NCBI RefSeq assembly: GCF_021390545.1 | Contig: NZ_JAJUWR010000035.1 | Location: 1-50,907 of the forward strand | Direction: 5' to 3' | DNA: 50,907 nucleotides | Source: Algoriphagus sp. AGSA1 | GTDB taxonomy: Bacteria; Bacteroidota; Bacteroidia; Cytophagales; Cyclobacteriaceae | In this document: positions 26,744 through 34,624 of the stretch, piece by piece | How the letters are laid out: every line of letters starts with the position of its first letter | Position numbering within the stretch: position 1 is the stretch's first letter | Notes under the pieces: generated by a model | What the model was told of the DNA's origin: nothing | What the model saw: only the letters and a program-made list of their open reading frames with translations | Database searches by the model: none | Translations under genes and position numbers: made by a program

Positions 26744-27735
26744 AAAGCTTTTAATTCTAGCGCATAGTCATAAGGGATAAAATTCCTTACGGCTTCATTT
26801 TCGATCCAACCCACTTCTTTATGGCTAATTTCTACGATTTCACTAGGAGTGGTATTCATAAATGTATTAGCTACTTTTTCTAGTAGACTAATTTCTGACT
26901 TTGAAAAAAGAGTAGAATTGAACGGTCGATCCTCTCTGCCTACTAATTTTTCCTTTCTGTTTCCAGTATCCAATGGAGTATAAAATATGTCTATAACCTC
27001 TGTCTCAGATAGATTCTCAAACAAAGTCTGAAACTTATCTGGCACAGGGCCATATGGGATTGCTTTGTATCGGACTCCACTCATACTTAATCCAAGCTCT
27101 CTAAAGCACAGAAAATCAGCATAAAATAAGAGTTTGTTCATCTTTGTCTTATAGGAGGGAACTTTGTGAGCAAAGAATACAACCATCTCTTTTAGTCGTT
27201 CAAGATTTGGTTTTCTATACCCGGTCAATTTGCTTAAATACGAATTTCCAATCAGATAAAATTCCAGAAAGTCTGTTTTTGATTCTTCTTCAATCCTTGC
27301 ATTTACCTTGTCCAATAGTTTAGCTTTTGTTTTAGCATTTTCTACTTCCCAATCTTTCACAAGACTATAGAAACTTTCAGGATCTGAAGCCAATTTCAAT
27401 AGTTTAGAATTAGCTAAACTAGGAATTTCTCCTCTCTCATAGAGTCCATAACTATTAGACCCAAAGCCTAGAATTTCACCCATTTTTGCAGCCGACAACC
27501 CATATTTCTCACGGGTTTCTTTAATTTCTTCAGGTGAGGGGATATGATGCTTTGCCCGGTAGGAATTATACACCAAAGAAAGATTTAACTCATCTAATGG
27601 AGTACTGGTAAATCGCTCACCGGAATCCTCGCAGAGATAAAATCGCTGCTTTACGGTAAATTCTTCCTTACGAAAGTTCAGTGTTTGAACTTCAGTATGA
27701 ATTGCCATTGGCTTTCCTGTGATTGGACTATTCAT
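26740..27735 (-). CDS. MqsA-like / SocA (DUF4065, Panacea) antitoxin
   Basis: A 331-aa protein with three parts: an N-terminal YgiT/MqsA-like zinc-finger region (1-50), an XRE-type helix-turn-helix (about 62-125, YGLSAAKMGEILGFGSNSYGLYERGE) and a C-terminal DUF4065/SocA 'Panacea' domain (about 185-331, NKLLFYADFLCF and YKAIPYGPVP). Panacea proteins are antitoxins that pair with many unrelated toxins. Here the zinc finger seems decayed: the usual paired Cys appear as SPITG and CEDSG, leaving one Cys. The start overlaps the toxin stop (ATGA, 27732-27735), the typical coupling of a toxin-antitoxin pair. DNA binding to the palindromes upstream (28108-28159) is likely through the HTH. Confidence 0.88.
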   Translation of the reverse strand: MNSPITGKPMAIHTEVQTLNFRKEEFTVKQRFYLCEDSGERFTSTPLDELNLSLVYNSYRAKHHIPSPEEIKETREKYGLSAAKMGEILGFGSNSYGLYERGEIPSLANSKLLKLASDPESFYSLVKDWEVENAKTKAKLLDKVNARIEEESKTDFLEFYLIGNSYLSKLTGYRKPNLERLKEMVVFFAHKVPSYKTKMNKLLFYADFLCFRELGLSMSGVRYKAIPYGPVPDKFQTLFENLSETEVIDIFYTPLDTGNRKEKLVGREDRPFNSTLFSKSEISLLEKVANTFMNTTPSEIVEISHKEVGWIENEAVRNFIPYDYALELKAL

Positions 27736-28082
27736 TTTTGATTCGATCTTAATGGGTATTTCATGGGATACTCAGCGATGTGGAAGGAAATGCAAATAAC
27801 ATTTGAGTTTGGAGCTCCAAGGCAGATCTTGATATACACTTCTTTGCTTTTGATCTCCTTTCCAAACACCCACATTTCCTTACTTCCATGCCAATATTCT
27901 GGCAGTGGTCCTTCTGAAAAATCCTCGGTACTTAATTGATCGATGAATTTTTCTCTGTCTATAGGTCTTATTTCCAGGTCAAGCAACGTTTGCTTGTTTT
28001 TAGGACGATCAATAAAAATGATCTCAAAAGTCCTTCTTTTCTCCTGAAAATTGCTGAGGAATTCGTTCACCTCAGTTTTCAT
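27732..28082 (-). CDS. MqsR/RelE-like toxin partner
   Basis: A 116-aa protein starting at the ATG at 28082; the longer frame begins at a GTG within the operator region and is less likely. It has the fold pattern of the MqsR branch of RelE-like mRNA interferases: a helical N-terminus, DLEIRPIDREKFIDQLSTEDF, a Gly/Pro stretch, then the strand series MWVFGKEIKSKEVYIKICL and ICISFHIAEYPM, where YIK matches the MqsR catalytic strand. I infer a ribonuclease toxin; catalytic residues cannot be fixed without a structural alignment. It is the first gene of the operon, followed by its likely antitoxin with a 4-nt overlap. Confidence 0.72.
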   Translation of the reverse strand: MKTEVNEFLSNFQEKRRTFEIIFIDRPKNKQTLLDLEIRPIDREKFIDQLSTEDFSEGPLPEYWHGSKEMWVFGKEIKSKEVYIKICLGAPNSNVICISFHIAEYPMKYPLRSNQK

Positions 28083-28107
28083 GATATTATCGTTTTGCAA
28101 ATTTAAC

Positions 28108-28159
28108 ACTTTAAAGTTTAAAAAAGTAAAAATCTACGAAAAATATCACCTTTAAAGGT
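28108..28159. promoter_or_regulatory. Paired palindromic operators of the toxin-antitoxin promoter
   Basis: Two related perfect palindromes, ACTTTAAAGT (28108-28117) and ACCTTTAAAGGT (28148-28159), have centres 41 bp apart, about four helical turns. The second fits the E. coli MqsA recognition pattern AACCT-N3-AGGTT in its ACCT/AGGT half-sites. They lie 26-77 nt upstream of the toxin start. Autoregulation by the HTH antitoxin is the likely role. Confidence 0.65.
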
Positions 28160-28196
28160 TATGTTCTTATGATAAACCTATAGATTCAAAAGAATA

Positions 28197-28631
28197 CTAT
28201 TTCTTCATATTCTCCAGCATCGCCTGCAAGGTTAGGATCATATCATCCTTTTCCTTCAGCATACGCTCGTACAGCTTTTTGTTTTCATCCATGGCTTCAA
28301 GCCATTTTTCAACTGGGTTAAAATGGAAGGTTGGATGAAAATTGTATCCGTTGGATTGATCATTAAAAGTATTTGAGATAAAAGTTATTGCCTGTTCCTC
28401 ATCAAAGTTCCTGATGGCTTCCACAGGAATCTTCAATGCATCAGCTATTTCTTGGAGCAGTGCTGTCTCGATGCTTTCCTTTTGCTCGAGTAGGGAGATT
28501 TTCTTCTGGTTCCAGTCATCGCCCAATTCATAGGCCAGTGCTTCTTGTTTGATGCCTAGCATTTCCCGAAAACGTTTGATGTTTCGTCCTTCGTGAATGG
28601 ACTTGTGAGGGGAGTTGGTTGTTGCGTTCAT
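28197..28631 (-). CDS. XRE family transcriptional regulator with C-terminal coiled coil
   Basis: A 144-aa regulator. The helix-turn-helix occupies about residues 14-72 (IKRFREMLGIKQEALAYELGDDWNQKKISLLEQKESI). Its DWNQKKIS segment is typical of a widespread Bacteroidota XRE group. The C-terminal part (about 108-144, VEKWLEAMDENKKLYERMLKEKDDMILTLQAMLEN) is a predicted coiled coil that would mediate dimerisation. The target is unknown. It is transcribed toward the toxin-antitoxin operon, 115 nt upstream of the toxin ATG. Confidence 0.9.
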   Translation of the reverse strand: MNATTNSPHKSIHEGRNIKRFREMLGIKQEALAYELGDDWNQKKISLLEQKESIETALLQEIADALKIPVEAIRNFDEEQAITFISNTFNDQSNGYNFHPTFHFNPVEKWLEAMDENKKLYERMLKEKDDMILTLQAMLENMKK

Positions 28632-28892
28632 AAGAAGTTTTTATTCAAAATTATATAGGAAAAATACATAAAATATTGTGAAGGATTCCCATTCAATTGT
28701 ACAGCAAGCTACGCTTAATAACTATTTTGAAGCAAATTGTTTGATAAATATATCTGAAAATCGGCTTTAATTCAAATCCTAGTTGATTTCTAAAATATCC
28801 TTTACTTAAAGTAATTTATACTCCTTAAAACTGGTTTAGAATACAGGCATCGGTGAATTTACTCTTGGAAATCACAAATAAACTTGCGCATT
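28632..28892. other. Divergent intergenic region
   Basis: About 260 nt of A/T-rich sequence between the leftward XRE gene and the rightward uncharacterised gene. It should contain both promoters. No clear inverted repeat for the XRE protein stands out. Confidence 0.4.
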
Positions 28893-29549
28893 ATGACACC
28901 GAAAAAGTCCCAAGAGAAGAAAAAGAAACACAAGGTATTGGTAACCACCTTAGATCAGGCAAAAGCTATATTCAGAATAATCTTCACCGACCATACCGAA
29001 GACACATTTATCAGCGGAATATTTGATTGGCTTTATAAGGACAACGACCCAGAAACACTTACTTTAGTTTTCAGTCTTCCAGAACTATTGGAGAAATGCG
29101 AAATCAGTGATCTGCTTGATCCTGAATTCGATTTAACTGAAATTTCTAATAAACATAGCGTCCGAAAAGCCGCATTGGCAGCTTCTTTAATGAGTATGGT
29201 GGTTAACTGCTGGAAATTATTTGGTGAAAAATTGTATAAAAAACCTGAAGGAATCTGGCCGATTATAAATAATGAGAATACAGAAATAGAAGAGCTAAAA
29301 GAAATTTTGAATAAAATAACCTTAGAGGATTTTCAAGGTGAATTGGCAGGATCTGTGCTTTCGATAGTTGGTCCTGCGTATTACGAGATATTTCTAGAAA
29401 AGATCAGTATTCTAGATTCAAGGGATAATCCAAAAGAGTCAGAATCACTTCAAGATGACCCTGAACTTAGAGAGCATTACCAGATGATGATTTGGTTTGG
29501 AATATGCCGAAGCTTTATAGATGCGGTGTATTTTTATTTTGGAGATTGA
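28893..29549 (+). CDS. Uncharacterised 219-aa protein
   Basis: I do not recognise this protein. The ATG at 28893 (MTPKKSQEKKKKHK) is taken over a TTG nine nt earlier. It has a Lys-rich N-terminus (residues 3-13), no signal peptide or strong membrane segment, and a predicted mostly helical body rich in Glu and Leu (AIFRIIFTDHTEDTFISGIFDWLYK, then LEKCEISDLLDPEF and RKAALAASLMSMVVNCWKLFGEKLY). The C-terminus is aromatic (MIWFGICRSFIDAVYFYFGD). It stands alone in the accessory patch, next to an XRE regulator and a decayed AlbA-type gene. Codon use looks A/T-rich. It is a real-looking gene by length and composition, without assignable function. Confidence 0.7.
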   Translation: MTPKKSQEKKKKHKVLVTTLDQAKAIFRIIFTDHTEDTFISGIFDWLYKDNDPETLTLVFSLPELLEKCEISDLLDPEFDLTEISNKHSVRKAALAASLMSMVVNCWKLFGEKLYKKPEGIWPIINNENTEIEELKEILNKITLEDFQGELAGSVLSIVGPAYYEIFLEKISILDSRDNPKESESLQDDPELREHYQMMIWFGICRSFIDAVYFYFGD

Positions 29550-29577
29550 GGGGTAGTTTACACCCAAGTAGCTAGGG

Positions 29578-29888
29578 TTGGATCCGATATGCCATCAAAT
29601 ATTTTAATTAGCAAGAAGATACAGAAATAGACGTGTGGGAGAATTTCTGAAGGAGCTACGGTTAACAGAAGGTAGAGGGACTGGTATTCCTACGATTATA
29701 AAGTCCCTACATGATAATGGCTCTAACAAGCCTTCATTCGACACAGATGATCCTGATAGAAGACACTTTATTCCGGCAATGCTTTGTATGAAAAATCTGA
29801 TTTGCCAGACCAACCGGATAAAAAGGAATTGAATGACATGCTTGTTAAAATCAGAAAGGAGTTCTATGCGGCATCCAGCTTTAGATGA
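29578..29888 (+). pseudogene. Decayed C-terminal fragment of an AlbA_2/Schlafen-type ATP-binding protein
   Basis: Three frames in turn encode pieces of the C-terminus of a RecG-like/AlbA_2 ATP-binding protein: SDMPSNILISKK (frame one, then stop), RYRNRRVGEFLKELRLTEGRGTGIP and DDPDRRHF (29617-29780, second frame), and EKSDLPDQPDKKELNDMLVKIRKEFYAASS (about 29790-29885, third frame). RYRNRRxGEFLKEL and EGRGTGIP are hallmarks of that family. The two frameshifts and the missing N-terminal half show that it is a remnant. Confidence 0.75.
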
Positions 29889-30007
29889 AGTTTTACTATT
29901 TGTTACATAATTTATATTATGTTAAATATAAAAATCAATACCCCTCCATTTCCCATTTATTTTTAACTTAAGGCTCTGGATTCCCTATACCCCGACCTGC
30001 TAGCTTT

Positions 30008-31474
30008 ATGAATAATCAACTTCCCCGACTGGGGCTTTTTCTTGGACCTATAGCTTTTCTGCTGATTATTTTTCTTGTGGACTCTCCAGGCTTGACTCCC
30101 GAATCCAGAGCCATGCTGGCGCTTGCTGCATGGATGGCAATCTGGTGGATCTCTGAAGCCATTCCTATTGCTGCCACGGCTTTTCTCCCGCTGATATTTA
30201 TGCCTATGCTCGGGATATTGCCTATAGTAGATGTATCGAGCAACTACATGCATCCTACAGTTATGCTCTATATGGGCGGCTTCCTACTGGCCACAGGAAT
30301 TGAGAAATGGAATCTGCACCGCAGAATTGCACTTAACATAATAAATTTATTAGGCACTGATCTGCGACGCATTGTTTTGGGGTTTATCCTCGCCACCGGA
30401 ATTCTCTCCATGTGGATCTCCAATTCTGCCACTTCCCTGATGATGCTACCGATCGGTCTGGCAGTTGTCGGACAATTCAAAGCACAGTTAGGTGACGCAA
30501 ATAATAGCATTGCTGATCGTTTTGGGAAAAATATAATGCTGGGTATCGCCTACAGCGCGTCTATTGGCGGTGTCGCTACGCTCATTGGCACTCCTACCAA
30601 TGCCATCATGGCGGCAGTCATAGAAGATCTTTACGATTATAGAATAGGATTCAATGAATGGTTTCAGTTTGGGCTGCCCCTCGCCGCCGTGTTATTGTTT
30701 ATTTGCTGGTATTACTTGGTTTCTTCTGCGAACCCTCTTCCCAAGCAATTCCGTCTTGATGATGAAAAAAGCATTATAGGGAAGCAGCTAAACGATTTAG
30801 GGAGAACCTCTTATGAGGAATGGAATGTGTTGATTGTTTTTGGCTTGGTCTGTGTCGCATGGATACTTCGTGAAAGTGTCCTACAGCAATTTATACCTCA
30901 GCTAAATGATACTATTATCGTACTGATCGGTGTGGTTCTGCTGTTTATACTCCCCTCCTCTACCAAAAATGAGCAGATTCTCGACTGGAAAACCGCAGAG
31001 AGGATTCCCTGGGGAGTACTGATTTTATTTGGAGGAGGCCTGGCGTTGGCGGCAGGGTTTCAAAGTACCGGATTGGCTGAGTGGATTGGGCAGAAATTCA
31101 CGCTGCTGGAAGGCATCAGTTTTTTACTCTTGCTTCTTGTAATAGTAGCCTCGGTTAACTTCCTTACTGAGGTCACTTCCAATGTAGCGACAGCTTCCAT
31201 GTTGCTCCCGATTTTGGCTTCAGTGGCCTTCAAGCTGGATTTACATCCTTTCGGATTGATGGTCGGGGCTACGTTGGCAGCAAGTTGCGCGTTTATGCTT
31301 CCTGTGGCCACCCCACCCAATGCCGTGGTCTTTGGTTCTGGTTTTCTGCAAATGAAAGATATGGTGAGAGCCGGTTTTTGGCTGAATATCATTTCCATAG
31401 TTTTGGTTACTTTTATGGTGTATTTTATACTTCCGCTGATGTGGGGAATTAATTTGCTACAGAACCCATTTTAG
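30008..31474 (+). CDS. SLC13/DASS family sodium-coupled anion transporter
   Basis: A 488-aa integral membrane protein with 11-13 hydrophobic segments. The family motifs are present: the early WWISEAIPIAATAFLPL, the first SNT-like motif SNSATSLMMLPIG and the second near VTSNVATASMLLPI, the sodium sites of VcINDY-type transporters. TPTNAI and PVATPPNAVVFGSG are family-typical. Likely substrates are di- or tricarboxylates or sulfate; the sequence alone does not tell. The gene is single, with no regulator beside it on the same strand. Confidence 0.95.
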   Translation: MNNQLPRLGLFLGPIAFLLIIFLVDSPGLTPESRAMLALAAWMAIWWISEAIPIAATAFLPLIFMPMLGILPIVDVSSNYMHPTVMLYMGGFLLATGIEKWNLHRRIALNIINLLGTDLRRIVLGFILATGILSMWISNSATSLMMLPIGLAVVGQFKAQLGDANNSIADRFGKNIMLGIAYSASIGGVATLIGTPTNAIMAAVIEDLYDYRIGFNEWFQFGLPLAAVLLFICWYYLVSSANPLPKQFRLDDEKSIIGKQLNDLGRTSYEEWNVLIVFGLVCVAWILRESVLQQFIPQLNDTIIVLIGVVLLFILPSSTKNEQILDWKTAERIPWGVLILFGGGLALAAGFQSTGLAEWIGQKFTLLEGISFLLLLLVIVASVNFLTEVTSNVATASMLLPILASVAFKLDLHPFGLMVGATLAASCAFMLPVATPPNAVVFGSGFLQMKDMVRAGFWLNIISIVLVTFMVYFILPLMWGINLLQNPF

Positions 31475-31530
31475 CAGCATAGACTTACTTCGACATTCAT
31501 CATTCGGAATTCTACATTCATTATTTGCTT

Positions 31531-31558
31531 ATTTACGATTTACGATATGGGATTTACG
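31531..31558. repeat. ATTTACG array (inverted partner)
   Basis: ATTTACG at 31531-31537 and 31538-31544, a diverged unit, then ATTTACG at 31552-31558. This is the reverse complement of the CGTAAAT unit that is repeated at 31763-31804. Confidence 0.8.
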
Positions 31559-31762
31559 GCATTCTTGATAATGGGTACGTTTATTTGAACCTCATTGGAA
31601 AATTGTAAGATTTGAAGATTGAAAAATCAGGATGATCAAAGACTATCCAATCCCTCGTTTTTTGTCAATTGTAGTTAATAGGAGATTTCCCCCTTTGGTC
31701 GAAATGACTTCCTGACCAAAAGTTTCAACTTCTTAGAGTAAACCTTCACTTTCCGTTGATCC

Positions 31763-31804
31763 CGTAAATCGTAAATCGTAAATCGTAAATCGTATTTCGT
31801 AAAT
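31763..31804. repeat. CGTAAAT tandem repeat, six units
   Basis: Six 7-bp units in a row; the fifth reads CGTATTT and the others are exact. With the inverted array 200 nt to the left it could pair into a long hairpin in RNA or single-stranded DNA. Confidence 0.9.
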
Positions 31805-31905
31805 CCCAATTTTTTATCCGCCCCAAAATCCCCGCATTTCGTCACATTCTTTTGAAAAGCTTTCCTACAAGAACTAATCTTGGCTATCGATTAGAAATTG
31901 AACTA

Positions 31906-32052
31906 ATGAACACCAAGAAAGTCTTTTATTTGCTTATCCTTTTGGCGCTTGTTTACAATATCGTGTTGATGTTTGCCGATAATAGCGTAGAGAAAGAAGA
32001 TAGTGAAAAAATCACCTTGAACATTCAAACAAATCTAATTGAACAAAAATAA
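31906..32052 (+). CDS. Small single-pass membrane protein beside a LytS-type kinase
   Basis: A 48-aa protein from the ATG at 31906: MNTKK, a hydrophobic helix (VFYLLILLALVYNIVLMF, residues 6-23) and an acidic/polar tail (DNSVEKEDSEKITLN). The 26-nt gap to the kinase gene suggests co-transcription. It resembles no family I know; a small accessory subunit of the kinase is possible. The longer frame from 31852 has no better start. Confidence 0.6.
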   Translation: MNTKKVFYLLILLALVYNIVLMFADNSVEKEDSEKITLNIQTNLIEQK

Positions 32053-32078
32053 TTCAACTTATTTATTTACAATACATT

Positions 32079-33476
32079 ATGAAGTCAAGAAGATTTGTAT
32101 TTCGAGATATTGAATGGTGGGTAGCCACCTTTGTGTTCCTGATCATCGTGCTCACCAATATAGTGATTGGTATTGACTACGATAGAATCGAACGATTCTT
32201 TGGAAGTGTTTTTATGCCCATTGCTGTGTATTTAGGATTTTACATGATTCATCTGGTAATCATTCCCAAATACCTCAAAGACAAAAAGAAAGGACAGCTG
32301 ATTATTTTCAGCATATTGACTGCGGCAGTTACCGGTGTACTGGCCGGGGTCTGTGCCGCAGGACTCAGTATCCATGCGGAGAAATTTTTCAGATTCTACT
32401 TCAGTATGCTGGCACTTTATCCCGGATATCTTCTGACTTCCCTTCTTCTGCAAAAAATGTTCTTACCTCCAGCATTTAAGGATTTCCAACTCTACAATGG
32501 GGTTCGGCTTTTTATGCTGCTGCTCTTCGTGGCCATTTTTCTCATAGCCTCACAGATATTTGTCAATGAAGCCGTGTTTATCATTCTTTTCGTAATTATC
32601 CCTAGCATTGTTTTCTTTGTATTGTACAATTACTTCCTATTGTTTAGAAATAAACTGGAAGGTAACAAGAGAGCCTATCGTTGGTTTCTGTGGGGACTTA
32701 TTTCGATCATTTCCCTGGTGTTTTTTATCATTGCGGTAGAGCAGGGTATCCCCGAAATCATGTTGCTGGGGCTGGGAATGGTCTTACTGCTTATTTTCGT
32801 GATCTTTCCCCTTTCCAGTCTTGTCTTCAAAAAATATGAAGATTACATCGGAAAAATAGACGACTTATCCATTCGGGTAAATCAGAGCTCTGCCAACTTA
32901 AGTTTTCTGCGTTCACAGATCAATCCGCATTTTCTATTCAATGCGCTCAATACCCTATATGGGGCGGCATTGATGGAAAACGCTGAAAAGACATCTGACG
33001 GGATCCAGAAACTGGGAGACATGATGCGCTTTATGCTTCACGAGAATCAGATGGATAAAATCCCGCTTTCCAGAGAGCTGGATTACCTCCGGAATTACCT
33101 TGATCTTCAGATGCTTCGTTTTGCAAAAGAGGATCACCTGGATGTTACTATCCATCTGAATGATGATCCTTGTACAGGAGCCATATCTCCTATGCTGTTG
33201 ATCCCTTTTGTGGAAAATGCCTTCAAACATGGCATCAGTACCAAAAATAAATCCTGGATCAAAATCAACCTACGGTGCATGCAAGGCTCCCTCCATTTGG
33301 ATGTGGTGAATAGCATACATCCCAAAAAGCAAAGTGAAGACCCGAGGGATGAATCCGGGATCGGGCTGGAAAATGTCAAGAGCAGACTTGCGCATTTTTA
33401 TCCGCAAAAACATAACTTGACCATCGTGGCAAACGATGCGGAACATTTCGTTCATCTTTCTCTACAGTTGGATTAA
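32079..33476 (+). CDS. Sensor histidine kinase, LytS/His_kinase family
   Basis: A 465-aa membrane kinase. Residues about 10-255 form some eight hydrophobic segments without a recognisable sensor domain. A short linker leads to the His_kinase domain with the phosphoacceptor motif QINPHFLFNALN (H284) and then a HATPase domain, whose N box is PFVENAFKHGI and G box is ESGIGLENVKSRL. It would phosphorylate a LytTR response regulator. The matching regulator gene (34806) is downstream, but a serine hydrolase gene intervenes, an unusual break for this usually adjacent pair. Confidence 0.94.
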   Translation: MKSRRFVFRDIEWWVATFVFLIIVLTNIVIGIDYDRIERFFGSVFMPIAVYLGFYMIHLVIIPKYLKDKKKGQLIIFSILTAAVTGVLAGVCAAGLSIHAEKFFRFYFSMLALYPGYLLTSLLLQKMFLPPAFKDFQLYNGVRLFMLLLFVAIFLIASQIFVNEAVFIILFVIIPSIVFFVLYNYFLLFRNKLEGNKRAYRWFLWGLISIISLVFFIIAVEQGIPEIMLLGLGMVLLLIFVIFPLSSLVFKKYEDYIGKIDDLSIRVNQSSANLSFLRSQINPHFLFNALNTLYGAALMENAEKTSDGIQKLGDMMRFMLHENQMDKIPLSRELDYLRNYLDLQMLRFAKEDHLDVTIHLNDDPCTGAISPMLLIPFVENAFKHGISTKNKSWIKINLRCMQGSLHLDVVNSIHPKKQSEDPRDESGIGLENVKSRLAHFYPQKHNLTIVANDAEHFVHLSLQLD

Positions 33477-33556
33477 AAAACTCTCCCTGAGGGTATTATC
33501 TCCTAAATAATGCATAAAGGAAAAACTAAAGGGAAAACCATAAAGTATCTATATGT

Positions 33557-34624
33557 ATGCTAAAGCTATTATCACTTTTAATCATATTCCTGATTTCAAA
33601 TCTTTCTTTTTCTCAAAATTTAGAAAACAAAATAGACAGTATAATCCATACTGAATTTAGTAATCCCTATGAACCAGGAGGTGCATTTTTGATTTCCAAA
33701 AGCGGAAAGTCTATTTATAAAAAGGCTTTTGGTTTGGCTAACTTAGAATTAGATGTGAAAATGACATCTGAAAATGTTTTTCAAATTGGTTCAATGACAA
33801 AACAATTTACTGCTGTTGCAATTTTAATGTTGGAAGAACAAGGACAGCTCACTGTAAATGACCCGATTTCCACATTCATCCCTGATTATCCTAATGGAAA
33901 TAATATTACTATCTATCACCTACTTACACATACTTCTGGAATCAAGGATTTTACCCAAATGAAAACCATTTCCAAGGTTGCACAAAAGGAAATGACCCCA
34001 AAAGATATGGTGGACTTTTTCAAAGAAGAACCTGTTGATTTTAGCCCCGGTGAAAAATTTGAATATAACAACTCGGGTTATGTAGTGCTTGGATATCTCA
34101 TTGAGTTGACATCAGGAGAAAAATATGAAGACTTCATTCAGAAAAATATATTTGACAAAATCGGAATGGAAAATTCCTATTTTGCAAGTGACAGAAGAGT
34201 GATAAAAAACAGAGCGTACGGTTATCATCAAAAAAGTTATGAATTCGTAAACAAAACAGCGATTAGTTTTAGTGTTCCTTTTTCTTCAGGTTCCTTGATG
34301 TCCACTTTGAGCGATATGCTAAAATGGCAAAATGCACTTAATCAAAATGTATTATTGCAACCTGAAAATCTTGCCAAAGCGTTTACAATGCATAGTTTAA
34401 ACAACGGTGAAATAATAGAATATGGTTACGGATGGCATTTAAAAAATGAGGACGGAATCCCTACGAGAGAGCACGGAGGAAGTATTTTTGGTTTTAAATC
34501 AATGGGTGTTTACGTCCCAAACATGGATATGTATGTTTTGGGGCTGAGTAACTGTGATTGTCATTCTCCGACTCAAATTGTACGAGATATAGCGAGATTA
34601 ATGGTAAAAACCACATTGGAATAA
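33557..34624 (+). CDS. Beta-lactamase-fold serine hydrolase, probably inserted
   Basis: A 355-aa secreted serine hydrolase. Signal peptide ends near SFSQN (residue 20). SxxK is SMTK (79-82), the second motif is YNNSGY (YxN intact), and the third is EHGGSIFG. All three active-site motifs are present, unlike the YSG variant in the gene at 24921. The coding sequence is visibly richer in A/T than the flanking kinase and regulator genes. It sits between a LytS-type kinase and its LytTR regulator, followed by 181 nt of odd non-coding sequence. Recent acquisition by transfer is inferred. Confidence 0.9.
   Translation: MLKLLSLLIIFLISNLSFSQNLENKIDSIIHTEFSNPYEPGGAFLISKSGKSIYKKAFGLANLELDVKMTSENVFQIGSMTKQFTAVAILMLEEQGQLTVNDPISTFIPDYPNGNNITIYHLLTHTSGIKDFTQMKTISKVAQKEMTPKDMVDFFKEEPVDFSPGEKFEYNNSGYVVLGYLIELTSGEKYEDFIQKNIFDKIGMENSYFASDRRVIKNRAYGYHQKSYEFVNKTAISFSVPFSSGSLMSTLSDMLKWQNALNQNVLLQPENLAKAFTMHSLNNGEIIEYGYGWHLKNEDGIPTREHGGSIFGFKSMGVYVPNMDMYVLGLSNCDCHSPTQIVRDIARLMVKTTLE

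Larger units (their letters stand above)
31475..31905. other. Intergenic region with 7-bp repeats
   Basis: About 430 nt without a supported gene apart from two arrays of a 7-bp unit in opposite orientation (31531-31558 and 31763-31804). The rest is A/T-rich and contains the promoter of the small membrane peptide and kinase genes. Confidence 0.5.
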
